This document shows positions 54,479 through 64,000 of a stretch of 64,000 bases of DNA, piece by piece. The notes under the pieces are model-generated. The model did no database searches. It had not been told where the DNA came from and saw only the letters and a program-made list of their open reading frames with translations. Origin of the DNA: Paratrimastix pyriformis (Eukaryota; Preaxostyla; Paratrimastigidae). The DNA lies in the NCBI GenBank assembly GCA_027972325.1, contig JAPMOS010000042.1, positions 1 through 64,000 of the forward strand, written 5' to 3'. Numbering within the stretch: position 1 is the stretch's first letter; every line of letters starts with the position of its first letter. A program made the translations under genes and the position numbers.

Positions 54479-57400
54479 TGCGGATCGACCTTCAACGATT
54501 CGACTGCGTATGGGAGGATTACGTCGTTTTCCTCGGAGTGTCAGGTTTCTCTGGTCAAATCTTCTGAGCAAGTCCTCGGAGTCGCCGTGATCCTCATCAT
54601 TCCAAACCAGTTCGTTCCCTTCACGTCTGAACATCGATCAATGCCGCCCTGCTCCTCCACTGCCCCCTCGTTCCAGGCTCTCCATCTATACTGGCCCAAC
54701 CGTTTCCACAACAATGCGAAACTCCGTGATCACGATGAGCGGGATGATCGAAAGGTGGGTGACCTACCCGGTGATGATCTTCCGGCTGACCACCACCAGC
54801 CCGCCCCAGAGCCTGGTCGGCCCGGTGGAACTTGCCTGGGTCTTCCCGCCCCCGAGCCCCACATGGGGCCGGATCGTCTCGGGCACGGTCACCATCGACC
54901 GCTACCTGCCCGCGGGTGAGCCGGCCCTGGTGTATGTCACCCTCCGGGACAGCTCCGGGGTTCCTGTGGCCTGCGCGGCGGGCCTGCTGGGGGCATTCCT
55001 GGTCACGTACGGGAATGCCATCCTCACTGAGGTCAGCTGGGCCTGCGCCGAAGACGGGGTTCGCTTCGTGGGCCGCTGGGTGCCCACCGAGGCCGGGGGG
55101 GACGTCCCCCTCCAGGTGCACGTGCGGGCCGATCCGGTCGGCTCCGCGGTCGTCCGGGTGGTCCCCGGTCCGTCTCACGCCCCCCCACGGGCGCTACCAC
55201 CCACCCTCCCTCCCCTCGCCTTCCCGGTCATCATCATTCATCACCATCCAATCATCATCATCATCATCACCCCGGCCGCCTTGTGGTGTCCCCAGGTACC
55301 CCCTCGCCCAGCCAGACCGTCTTCGTGGTGCCGCCCCACCCGATGGCGGGCGAACCGTGCGTGGTCGAGGTGCACGCCTACGACCGGTACGGCAACACCG
55401 TCCCCTGCCTGGGCCCGGAGCGCCTCTGGGCACGCCTCAACGGGACCGCCCCCACCCATTGGGGTTGCTCGGACTGGATCACGTTGGTCAGCTGGGGGTT
55501 CGAGACACTCACCGGGGTGGGCCCGATCCTCCTCCGGATTGAGCTGCCCGAGGCGGGCCGCATCCCCCTCGCCGGCTCGCCCCGCGTGGTCGTCGTGGAG
55601 CCGGGTCCGCACCACCACCACCACCCACCCCCACCCCCAGGCGGGTGCCTTGGCGCCTGAGCGAGCCGGGGTGTGCGGGGCGGCGGCTGGGTGCCTGGTG
55701 CTGGGCCCGGGGCGGTCCCCTCGTCCACGTCCATCCCCACCCGATGGCCTCGCTGCCCAGGCCAGTCCCTCATCAGCATCCGTTTGTGCTGTGCTGCTGC
55801 TGTGCTGCTGCTGCTGGGCTGGGCTGGGCTGGGCTGGGCTGTGCTATCCCTCCGTGCTCTCTGTGCCGCCTGTGTGCGCGGGGCGGGGTTGCTGCTGCTG
55901 GTGCTGCTGCTGCTGCTGGTGCTGCTGCTGCTGCTGCTGCTGCTGGTGGTGGTGGTGGTGATGATGGCCGCAGGGTACATGGACCCGGCCATGTGCCGCC
56001 TCTCCGCCGCCACCAGCGCCAGCGCCCCGGGGCTGCCCGGGCGGCTCTTCGTGGGCGCCCAGCTGGCGGTGGCCGACTGTTACGGCAACCCGCTGCCCTG
56101 CGACGCCAAATTCATGAATGGGGCCAACCCGGCTGCCGACCTGGTCGACGCCAGCCCAAGCGCCGTCCGTAGCCGCTCGGCAGCCCGCCCCGCCCGCCCG
56201 CCCGCCCGCCCGCCCGCCCGCCCGCCCGCCCGCCCGCCAGCGCACCCAATTCCATCAGCGCACCCCTCAATTCCATCAGCATCCCCCAATTCCATCAGCC
56301 CATCAGCACCCCCAATTCCATCAGCCCTTGGCCTGCCGGGGTGGGAGATGGTGTGCTGATGCCTTCGCCGTCTTTCCGCGGCTGGTGGTGGCTGGTGCTG
56401 CTGGGTGCTGGGTGCTGATGGCTGGTGTGCGGCGGTCTGGCGGTGTGTGTGTTCACAGGTCATGTGGAGCTGCCAGGGGGGCCTCTTCACGGCGACCGTG
56501 CTGACGGAGCGGGTGGGCACGTACCGGCTGGCCGTCGCCGTGGGCTCATTCAACGGCACCGTCCCCGTCGTCGTGGTCGCCGGTCCGCCCGTCCGCCCGT
56601 CCGCCCGGCCGGCTCGCCGCGCTTGGCTGAGCAAGGCGGGCATAACGAGGGCCCCCTCTTCCGACCATCCTCCTCACACCTGCTCCTCCCTTCCCCGCCC
56701 CCCCCGCTCGGTGCAGCCCCGCCGGCCCTCCCGCCCGACGCCCCGGCAGGCAACCTCAGCGTCCTGTGGGCGCCCCCGGTGGCCGTTGTGGGTCGCCCGT
56801 ACACGGCCTTCGTGTCGGCCCTCAGCCCCCGGGGGGCCCTGCTGCCCTGCGCCGCCCAGCCGGCCGACTGGGGCCCGGCCTCGTTCGCCCTGCGGTGGGA
56901 TGGCCAGGCCGGGCCGCCCGCTGGGCTCGGGTGGGGCTGCGACGTGGACGGGATCCGATGGGCGGTCAACTGGACCGTCCCCGCGGCCATGGCCGAGCCC
57001 TCGGGGCAGCAGCAGCGGCTGGTCGCCACGGCGGCCGCGGACGGGCAACCGCTCCGGGGCAGCCCCGTCCTGGTGGCCATCGCTGCGTCGGGTCCGGGCA
57101 ACCAGAGGGTGCAGCACCGCACAATAGGATGCCACAGGATGATGGGGGGGGGGGGGAGGAGGGGGAGGTCGCCGAGGAAAGGGGGACCAGCCGGAGCAGC
57201 GCACATGGCGTCTCATACTGACGTTGATGTTGATGTTGATGCTGCTGTTGTTGATGCTGATGTTGATGCTGGTGTTGTTGATGCTGATGCTGATGCTGAT
57301 GCTGATGCTGGTGTTGTTGATGCTGATGTTGTTGATGGGGCGCACAGGATGCTTGACGAGGGGGGGGTGCATGGCACCCAAGGCGACCCCCCGATCGATC

Positions 57401-58653
57401 GACCGACTTCCGTGGTGGTGGTGCGTGGTGGTGTGGCCTGCCCCGCTGCCCCCCCCTGGGGCTCCGGTGGTGTGGGCTGTGGACAGCGGGCGCCTGCTGG
57501 GCGGACGAGGACTGCAGCCACGGGGGCCGCTGCGCAGGGGACCCACCCGACACGCGGTGCCTCTGCCCCGGCGGCTGGGCGGGCCCCACATGCGCCGACC
57601 CCTTGGGTCTGCCTCCCCCCAGCCGCCCCCAGCCCCAGCCGCCATCCCAACCGCAAGGACAGGCACGCGACACACATGACGAGAGCCATTCAGAGCACAG
57701 AGTGGGACCGCAGGACCTCAGCGATTGGATGATGATTGGACGAGTGGATGATGATGACTGGATGATGTGGTTGGGTGATGACGATGGCTGGATGATGATG
57801 ACAACTGGATGATGACGATGGCTGGATGATGACGCTGACTGGATGATGACGATGGCTGGATGATGACGCTGGCTGGATGATGACGCTGGCTGGATGATGA
57901 CGCTGGCTGGGTGATGACGATAATGTCATCCCCATCAATCCCACCACGCAGAGGTTCGCCTGTGCGCCGACGATGCCCAGTGCCGCCTGGGGGGCGACCT
58001 CGGGGCGGCCTGCCTGGCCTCGGCCGACCCGGTGGCGGTGGTGCCGGTGCGGGCCTGCCTGTGCAGCAACGGGAGTGCCCTCGTGGGTTCCCCGAGCGGG
58101 CTGACCTGCGTGCCTCTGCCCTCCCAGGCCAGCCCGGCCACTGCGGCCGGGCAGGGGGCCGTCTGGGGGGCTTACGTGACGGGGCCCCTCTCGGCCCTGG
58201 CCACCTGGGGGCTGCTGGTGCTGTGGCGAGTCCGCAGGGAGCGCCGTGCCGCGGCGGTCCGCCCATCGGCCCCCCTCATCCCCCCCCATCCCCCCCCACA
58301 TGAACACCCGCTGCTGCTGCACACAGCCCCCAGCCCCGCCCCTCCGCTTGTCACTCCCTCACGCTCCGTCATTGATTGTCGTCCTGCCGGCGGTGGGGAC
58401 CCAGCGCGTTGTCCCGGCCGCCCCTCTGGCCGTGTGGCCCGGGGGCAGCAGCCGGCCGGCCGAGGAGCCGGCCACCAACCCGCTCTTCCTCCTCCAGGCG
58501 CCGAGCAGCTCGGGGCCCGTGGCCCCTTGCGCCGCCCCCCTCCCAGCCGCCGGGTTGGCCCGGGTGGTGCCGCCGCTGACCCCGCCGCCCCCCTACGCCG
58601 ACGACCCTCCGCCACCTCCTCCGCTCCGCGGGGTGGCCGTCCCGGATCGATAA
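54399..58653 (+). CDS. Type I membrane protein: CUB, filamin-like repeats, EGF, TM, PPPY tail (paralogue B)
   Basis: Tandem paralogue of the preceding gene with the same order of domains. Exons after the first: 54677-55167, 55296-55604, 55974-56164, 56459-56582, 56717-57091, 57487-57606, 57952-58256, 58405-58653; the first CUB exon ends at 54624. The CUB half-domains meet across the 54624/54677 splice (SLVKSSEQVLGVAVILII ... LSIYTGPTVSTT). Four Ig/filamin-like repeats follow (DRYGNTVPC, DCYGNPLPC; ends such as AGSPRVVVVEPG). A clear EGF domain (CWADEDCSHGGRC...CLCPGGWAGPTC) has its own symmetric exon. A second Cys-rich segment, a TM helix (VTGPLSALATWGLLVLW) and a tail with TPPPPYADDPPPP complete it. 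An in-frame leader (LYLYAYLFFVLFCDCAQA) lies upstream at about 54307-54378 without an ATG; the start given is the first in-frame ATG and is probably wrong. Confidence 0.7.
57208..57348. repeat. (GATGCTGATGTT)n imperfect array
   Basis: GATGTT/GATGCT hexamer repeats in an intron of paralogue B. Nearby introns carry TGGATGATGA repeats (57720-57930), and gene A has a similar block at 53140-53290. Confidence 0.85.
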
Positions 58654-59203
58654 CCATTCGTGTGCGCAGATTTGCAGAAGAGTTGGGCTGGCATGGGCAT
58701 AAAAACGGAAGAAGAGGTTCGGTTCGGTTCGGGTGGTGGCGGTGGCAGGACAGAGGGCAAGGGGCAAGGGCGGCCGACCAACGACGAGGGCGAGCGGTCG
58801 GTCGAAGGATGTGTTTTTGCACCCAATCACAGACAAACGTGAACATCATCATCATTCATCACCCACCACGAGAAAGAGGGGAGGAAGAGAAGAACAAGAC
58901 CCGTGCCAGACCAGTGACCGAAGAAGGGAAAGAATCTGCACACTCAAAAAGAGAAAGGCGGGGAGGCGGGGAGGGGAGGCGGCGGCGCCAAAACAAGAGA
59001 AAAAGCGGAAATCCATAAGCACAAGGGCAGGGGGGGCAGGGTTGGAGGGTTTTTTTGGGTTTTTTTGGGTTATCCGGAGACGAAAAAACTCTCTTGAGGA
59101 AGAAGGTGAGGTGGAAATTCATCAACAAGCCGCCTCGTCGGGAGAAATCCGGGCGTGAGGTATGGGGAGGTGGAGGGCTGGGCAGCTGGGCCGTAAGGAG
59201 CCA
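58654..59203. other. Intergenic region between convergent genes
   Basis: About 550 bp between the end of paralogue B and the end of the aminomutase gene. No gene, repeat array or RNA recognised. Confidence 0.5.
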
Positions 59204-62200
59204 TTAGTGCTGCTTACCGCAGTGGTGCTCCTTCCAGCCGGCGGGGGCGATGTAGTTGCCACGGCCCATCAGCAATTCCGAGACGTCGCTGCTCTGGCAA
59301 GGGTCCTGGCTGGCGGGGCGGCGCGTGGTCGGGTGGGCCAGGTGGTCGCGGCAGAACTGCAGGGTGGGTGGTGGTGGGCGGATCAGGGAAACTCGAACCC
59401 CGAGAGGCAGGCCGAGCAACGGACCTTGCAGTCGCTCTCGTTGTGCTCGTGGTAGTTGCGCGGGTTGTCGTACGAGACCATGAAGCCCTCGAAGTTGCGC
59501 AGCACAACGCGCCGGTCGCTCTGGGAGACAAGGTAGTTCTGGAGGGAGAGGCGGAATCTGTGAGAAGGGAGACCAACCACCGGCAACAACAACAACGACA
59601 GAGAGAAAGCAGGACGGGGCTGGTGGGCGGACGGACCGGCATCAGGGGCACCTTGCCGCCGCCGTGGGGGCAATCGACGATGTAGAGCGGGTTGCAGAAG
59701 CCCGAAGTGTGGCCGCGGAGGGCCTCCATGATTTCGAGGCCCTTCGAGATGGGCGTCCGGAAGTGGGCCGCACCCTTGACCTCGTCGCACTGGTACAGGT
59801 AGTACGGGCGGACACGGGCCGCGACCAGGCGATGGACAAGCTCGAGCATGATGTTGGGGCAGTCATTGATGCCGGCCATCAGAACGGACTAGACGGGGCG
59901 GGAAGAAGGGAAGGGAAGGGAGGCAGCGAGAACGAGGGATGAAGAGGCATGGACGCGAGACAGGGCGGAACGACGGGAGCGCCAGCCAGCCAGCAGACCT
60001 GGTTGCCCAGGGGGATACCGGCGTCAGCAAGCAGCCCCAGGGCGCGGACAGCCTCGGGGGAGAGCTCCTTGGGGTGGTTGCAGTGGACGTTGAGCCACAC
60101 CGGGTGGTACTTGGCCAGGATGGCCGTCAGCTCGGGCTGGACACGCTGGGGGCACACGATGGGCACGCGAGAGCCCAGGCGGATGATCTGGACGTGGGGG
60201 ATGGCCCGCAGCTGGGAAAGCAGGAACTCGATGGTCCGGTTGGGGAGCAGCAGGACGTCGCCGCCAGAGAGCAGAACGTCGCGAATCTCGGGGTGCCCGC
60301 GAATGTACTCGAGCTGCTTGCTGTAAGGGGCGGCGGGGCGGGGTGGGAAGAAAAAAGATGGTGAGGAAGGAATGGCGAGGTGGTGAGGCGCAACGGACGC
60401 ATAGCGGGAGGCCGCCAGAGACTCCTTCTGAGAATCCGACATGGCCACAATTTCACCAGAGGCCGTGGCCACGTTACCGCAGGCCTCGGCACCGGCAGCC
60501 GAACCAACGATCCGGTTGCGTGTGCAGAAGCGGCAGTAGTTGGAGCAGATCATGCTGACGAGCATCAGGCACCGGTCGGGGTAGCGGTGGACAAGACCGG
60601 GGACGGGGCTCATGGCGTCCTCGTCCAGGGAATCCTCGAGGTCGGAGGCGTCGATGTGCAGCTCGGCTTCGGTGGGCAGGAACTGCATCCGAATGGGGCA
60701 CTTGGAGTTGACGGGGTCCATGAGCGAGGCCAGGTAGGGCGTCACGCTGACGGGCAGATGCGAGGGCGACGCAAAGGCCGCCCGCTCGCTGGCACTGAGC
60801 ACAATGCCGGCTTGTTCAAAGTCCTGCGCCTTTGTAAGCTTGTGAGCCATCTGCCAGCGGTAATCGTCCCACATTTCATCGGGAACTTGGGCGAAGCAGG
60901 GGGCGCGGCGGGAACGAGCAACCAGGCTCCGGGCCGCGGGGGCGGGGGGAGAAAGGGGCGGGGTGGTGGTGGCCACGTGGTGGTGGTGGTGGGCGTGGGT
61001 CGAGGCAACCGAACCGTGCGGGTGCGCCGGGAGCGGCTCCGGCTCGCTGTCGTCCGTCAAATGGCCGCTGTCGTCGCTTTCGTCAGATTCGAAGGCCGCA
61101 CGGAGGGTTGAGGTGGGTGAGTTGCAAGGGACGGGGGTCCCGGTCGAGGCGGAGGCGGGGGCGGGGGCCGCAGGGGCGGGCATGGCCTCGACGGGGGTGG
61201 CCGCAGCGTGGGCCGCAGGGACCGCGCTGGGCGCTGCGTGGGTCGCGGTTGGGTGTTTGAGGACCGCTTCCCCACGCAGCGACTGTGGCAAAGCTGGATC
61301 TTCGTCAGCATCCTCGATCTCTGTAGTTTCCTGGTGTTCGCGCTTCCAGGTCTCGGGGGTGCTCGGGATCTGGAGGCGAACATCAACGGTCTTGCTGTGG
61401 GCCGGAACGGAGTTCTTGTGGAGGTGCTTCACGAACACCAGGCGGTCGTCGCCCGACTGGTAGTAAGCACGGAGACTGGCCTCCATGGTGTAGCCCAGGC
61501 GCTGATAGAAGGAACGCGACTTGGGCGAACTCCGGCTGGGCGTCGAGACAACCGAGAGGTGGCCACCTTGTTGGCAAATGGCTTTCTCGGCGTAGTCCAT
61601 GAGCGAACTGCCCAGGCCACAGTGCTGAGCGGCAACGTCGACGGCGATGCACCGCAGATCGAAGACGCCAGCATCGGATTCAGAAAAGGCCAACCAGGCC
61701 GCGACACGAGGCTCGTTGTGGGTCGTGGGAAGAGCCAAAGTGGCAGTGAAGGACAGAAGTTGGTGACCATCAAGGGGCTGGCGCTGGAAAGCATCGAAGA
61801 CATCCAGAGCCGCGGAGACTTCAGCAGGCTGGAAGACTCCGGTACCCACCAACATGTCGCGGACATTGGAGCGATCCGAGGCCATCGAACGACGGATAGA
61901 CAGGCCAGGGAAGGCGGGGCTGTGAGCTATGGATGAAAAAAAATTATCGAAAATGGAATCGATTTATTTTGAACCAACAAACCAGCGCCAACACTATACT
62001 TGGCGAGGCTGCTCATGGTGCTGCTAGTGAACATGGAAAAGGCACTGTCGAGCGAGCAAATGGATGCAGTGGGGCTCGTCGAAAGAAGGGAGCGGCCATC
62101 AGTGGGGCTTGTAGAACGCGCATTCCCAGCGGGCACGGGGGCGCCATTCGGCAGAACACGGAGATGGGATTCATTCGGATGGGGCGAAGTGACAGGAGAA

Positions 62201-62461
62201 ATGTTGGCCGAATCAGGTACATTATGGTCAGCAGGATAGTGAACAGGAGCAGGCATTCGGTTGTCCACTAAAAAAATAAAAAGATTTCCGGATGGAAAAT
62301 GATGCAGCCCCACACAGAGTGAGAAGAATTCGTCAAGGGGATGAAATTTGACCTTCAGTGCCTTGTTTTTGCAGCACAAGTGTCTTCTCGAGAATTTGCT
62401 CCGCGAGAGAAACACTCGACCCCTGGGTCTCCAAAAGGGGTGGTTCGGCTTCTGAAGCCAT
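59204..62461 (-). CDS. Fused GNAT acetyltransferase - lysine 2,3-aminomutase (AblB-AblA type)
   Basis: Predicted to convert L-lysine to beta-lysine by radical SAM/PLP chemistry and acetylate it, giving N-epsilon-acetyl-beta-lysine, a compatible solute in archaea and bacteria. Seven exons (62461-62353, 62267-61983, 61926-60399, 60320-59999, 59888-59637, 59538-59425, 59356-59204) total 2,763 nt, 920 residues, with every phase matching. About residues 190-295 form a GNAT fold ([38 protein letters not shown]). A Pro/Ala/Ser/His linker leads to aminomutase from about 480: [18 protein letters not shown], the SAM-cluster [11 protein letters not shown] (near 591), [33 protein letters not shown] and the PLP-lysine motif [14 protein letters not shown] pair forms across the last splice. 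One intron (78 nt) is stop-free. That the GNAT acts on beta-lysine is inferred from the fusion. Confidence 0.88.
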
Positions 62462-62807
62462 TTATAAGAGGCTAGTTTGGAAACCCGTAAAAAATGAACC
62501 CGCAAATTGCCGGACCCGGACAGACATTACGAACGAGAGGAAAAGCACTCGCTTTCGAAAATGAGGATATTACCTGGGTTGAACCTGTACAATTCATTTG
62601 ATTTTTTGCAAGCTCTCGCCCCGCTCCCTCCCTTTTCTGGGCGTCGTTTTACGATTGGGCCTTGGGATGCAAAAAGATCAACAAATTGGTCCGGCATCAG
62701 GCCTCCAGCGGCCAGCCGTGCGGCCCCCGTTAAACATTCCGGCGCATTTGAAGCACCCCTGGGTTGAATCGGTTCACCATCCCCTTTGAAGTTCGTCTTC
62801 TCCAGCG
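62462..62807. promoter_or_regulatory. Divergent promoter region
   Basis: About 346 bp between two divergently transcribed genes, so it should carry both promoters. A TTATAAATGG stretch touches the aminomutase start codon, too close for a classical TATA box. No other motif recognised. Confidence 0.4.
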
Positions 62808-63186
62808 ATGCAAGGGGCCCGAGATCACATGATTCCAGAGCGCCTCAGGCATGTCATTGAACGGGACAATCAACGACAGACCATTCAGGCCTCGATGCAT
62901 GACCAGGCCAAGGCCATGTCGGTGGCGGTGTGGGAGACCAGTCTCCGCGGTAAGATTGCCTCAAAGGAAGAAAAGAGGAGGCAAGCTGAAATTCAGGAGG
63001 AAATCCGATTGGTCTGCCCGGTTCTTTTGAGCGGCACCACTCATCATGGCCCGCCCTTGCCAGACTGCCGAGGAGAACCTCCGCGTCAGGCGGGAACGTC
63101 TCCGACAGCTCTTCGACCACGACGCGTTGATCATCGAAAAAGAGCTCGCCGACCGCGGACTTGCGATTTGGAGGCAACGCAGCTGA
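62808..63186 (+). CDS. CFAP141-like small ciliary protein
   Basis: Two exons (62808-63011, 63064-63186) join in phase 0 across a 52-nt GTCTGC...CAG intron to encode 108 residues. The protein is highly charged and helical. Its C-terminal half ([31 protein letters not shown]) follows the pattern of the human CFAP141 (C1orf189) end, in which an R..LHQLFEKE segment is followed by QELNQMGKAF, and the total length (108 versus 101) fits. CFAP141 is a microtubule inner protein of motile axonemes, so if correct the organism builds a motile cilium. The match is short, judged by eye, and could be chance between helical proteins. Confidence 0.5.
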
Positions 63187-63696
63187 CCATGCATGGCGTC
63201 CTGACTCACCTGTGTAATTAATTCTCATCCCCCTCCCCTCTGCCGCCTCTCTGCCCGGCCCCAGGATCATGTTCGCTCCACTCGATTCTGTCTCGTTTCC
63301 CCACTCTCTCACCTTTTCTCTTCCTTCCCACCCTCCCTCGCTCCCTCCGTCCCGCGGATCGCGTGGCCGCCGTGGCCGAAATACCAGCAACAGTCCTGAA
63401 ATACCAGCAACAGTCCTGAAATACCAGCAGCAGGTCCGGTCGGGAGGCTCGCGAAAAAGCAACCGCCGAGGCGAGGCATTCAAACGGGAGTCGCCCCCCC
63501 CCCCCCCCCCCCCCCCCCATGGACCCCGCCACGCGACGCTACATGCCGTGGTCATATTTGAGGGGCACGTGGCAGCGGGATGGGGACGTGCCTGGGTTGA
63601 GTTTACTTACACTGCCGCCTAGGGGTTGCGTCCCGGCACGGTGTGTGTGCCATGCGGGGTGCCCGGGGCCTGCCCCGGACATCCGCGGCTGCACGC
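63187..63696. other. Intergenic region
   Basis: About 510 bp with a triplicated GAAATACCAGCA unit (63379-63432) and a run of about 22 C near 63497-63518. An additional 3' exon of the minus-strand RNA-binding protein could lie here, since its stop codon overlaps a GTAAGC donor-like sequence. Confidence 0.5.
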
Positions 63697-64000
63697 TTAC
63701 CGGCGCATGCGACGACCGCGCCCGCGGCCACCACGGCGCCCACCGCGGCCACCGCGCCCACCCCCGCGGCCACCACGGCTGCCGGCGGGGGCCTTGGCGC
63801 GCTCCATGTTGTCCACCGAGCGGCCCGAGCGGACGCCCGTCCGGGCGATGGAGACCGTCTTGCCGCGCAGCTGGGCGAGCCCCTTGGGGGGCAGGTGGAG
63901 GGCCAGCTCGACCGAGTTCTCGTCGACGAACTCGACAAAGGCGAACCGCTTGCCCGGAGGCGACCGGCCACCGCGGGCGGCTGTGCACGGAGCGGAGGGA
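63697..64000 (-). CDS. RRM and RGG-tail RNA-binding protein, C-terminal part
   Basis: Continues beyond the window edge. Visible is the second half of an RNA recognition motif with an RNP1-like KRFAFVEFVDENSVELAL followed by LRGKTVSIARTG, then a spacer (SGRSVDNMERAK) and a Gly/Arg tail of about 30 residues (SRGGRGGGRGGRGGRRGG...). Single-RRM proteins with RGG tails include eIF4H-like, hnRNP-like and nucleolar factors; I cannot choose between them. The stop at 63699-63697 sits inside CGGTAAGC, which could also be a splice donor, so the real C-terminus may be longer. Confidence 0.75.
   Translation of the reverse strand, partial: PSAPCTAARGGRSPPGKRFAFVEFVDENSVELALHLPPKGLAQLRGKTVSIARTGVRSGRSVDNMERAKAPAGSRGGRGGGRGGRGGRRGGRGRGRRMRR

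Overview
The window is a chromosome end of a GC-rich, intron-bearing eukaryote. It starts with about 42 copies of the CCCTAA (TTAGGG-type) telomere hexamer. Two degenerating subtelomeric arrays follow, and the first gene ends only about 450 bp from the telomere proper. Genes lie on both strands, carry many introns of about 50 to 600 bp, and those introns are packed with micro- and minisatellites and C/G homopolymers. Most 5' splice sites I could deduce by matching reading phases read GTCYG instead of GTRAG. The gene set (Dicer-type helicase and RdRP, UBE3A with AZUL finger, caprin-like protein, IMP3, a CFAP141-like protein) suggests a free-living unicellular relative of animals, fungi or amoebozoans, probably with a motile cilium. 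I cannot name the species.

Layout. 1-575 telomere and subtelomeric repeats. 709-12084 (-) one very long gene whose 14 exons join into one 3,101-residue frame: a RIG-I-CTD-like zinc domain, a Dicer/RIG-I-type helicase, a eukaryotic RNA-dependent RNA polymerase and a Cid1-type nucleotidyltransferase. These are the three subunits of the fission yeast RNA-directed RNA polymerase complex in one predicted polypeptide. 12493-24451 (-) a giant LRR plus coiled-coil protein. 24636-25017 a 0.4-kb fold-back (hairpin) element. 25937-27205 (+) caprin-like protein. 27732-30190 (+) DMT/SLC35-type transporter. 31382-32035 (+) U3 snoRNP protein IMP3. 32437-34400 two hypothetical genes. 34844-about 41493 (+) cyclic-nucleotide phosphodiesterase with an N-terminal cNMP-binding domain. 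42721-50087 (-) UBE3A-like HECT E3 ligase. 50086-54221 and about 54399-58653 (+) tandem paralogues encoding CUB/filamin-like-repeat/EGF/transmembrane receptors with proline-rich PPPY tails. 59204-62461 (-) a fusion of a GNAT acetyltransferase to lysine 2,3-aminomutase, i.e. the two enzymes of N-epsilon-acetyl-beta-lysine synthesis. 62808-63186 (+) CFAP141-like small protein. 63697-64000 (-) C-terminus of an RRM/RGG RNA-binding protein, cut by the window edge.

The genes do not form one pathway. The strongest candidates for undescribed biology are the all-in-one RNA-silencing amplification enzyme next to the telomere and the bifunctional acetyl-beta-lysine synthase. Two genome habits also stand out: GTCYG donors and repeated tandem duplication of exon edges together with their splice sites. 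Exon models were built by hand from splice signals, phase agreement and family similarity. Where spliced lengths come out divisible by three with matching phases I give exact positions; elsewhere I say the boundary is open.
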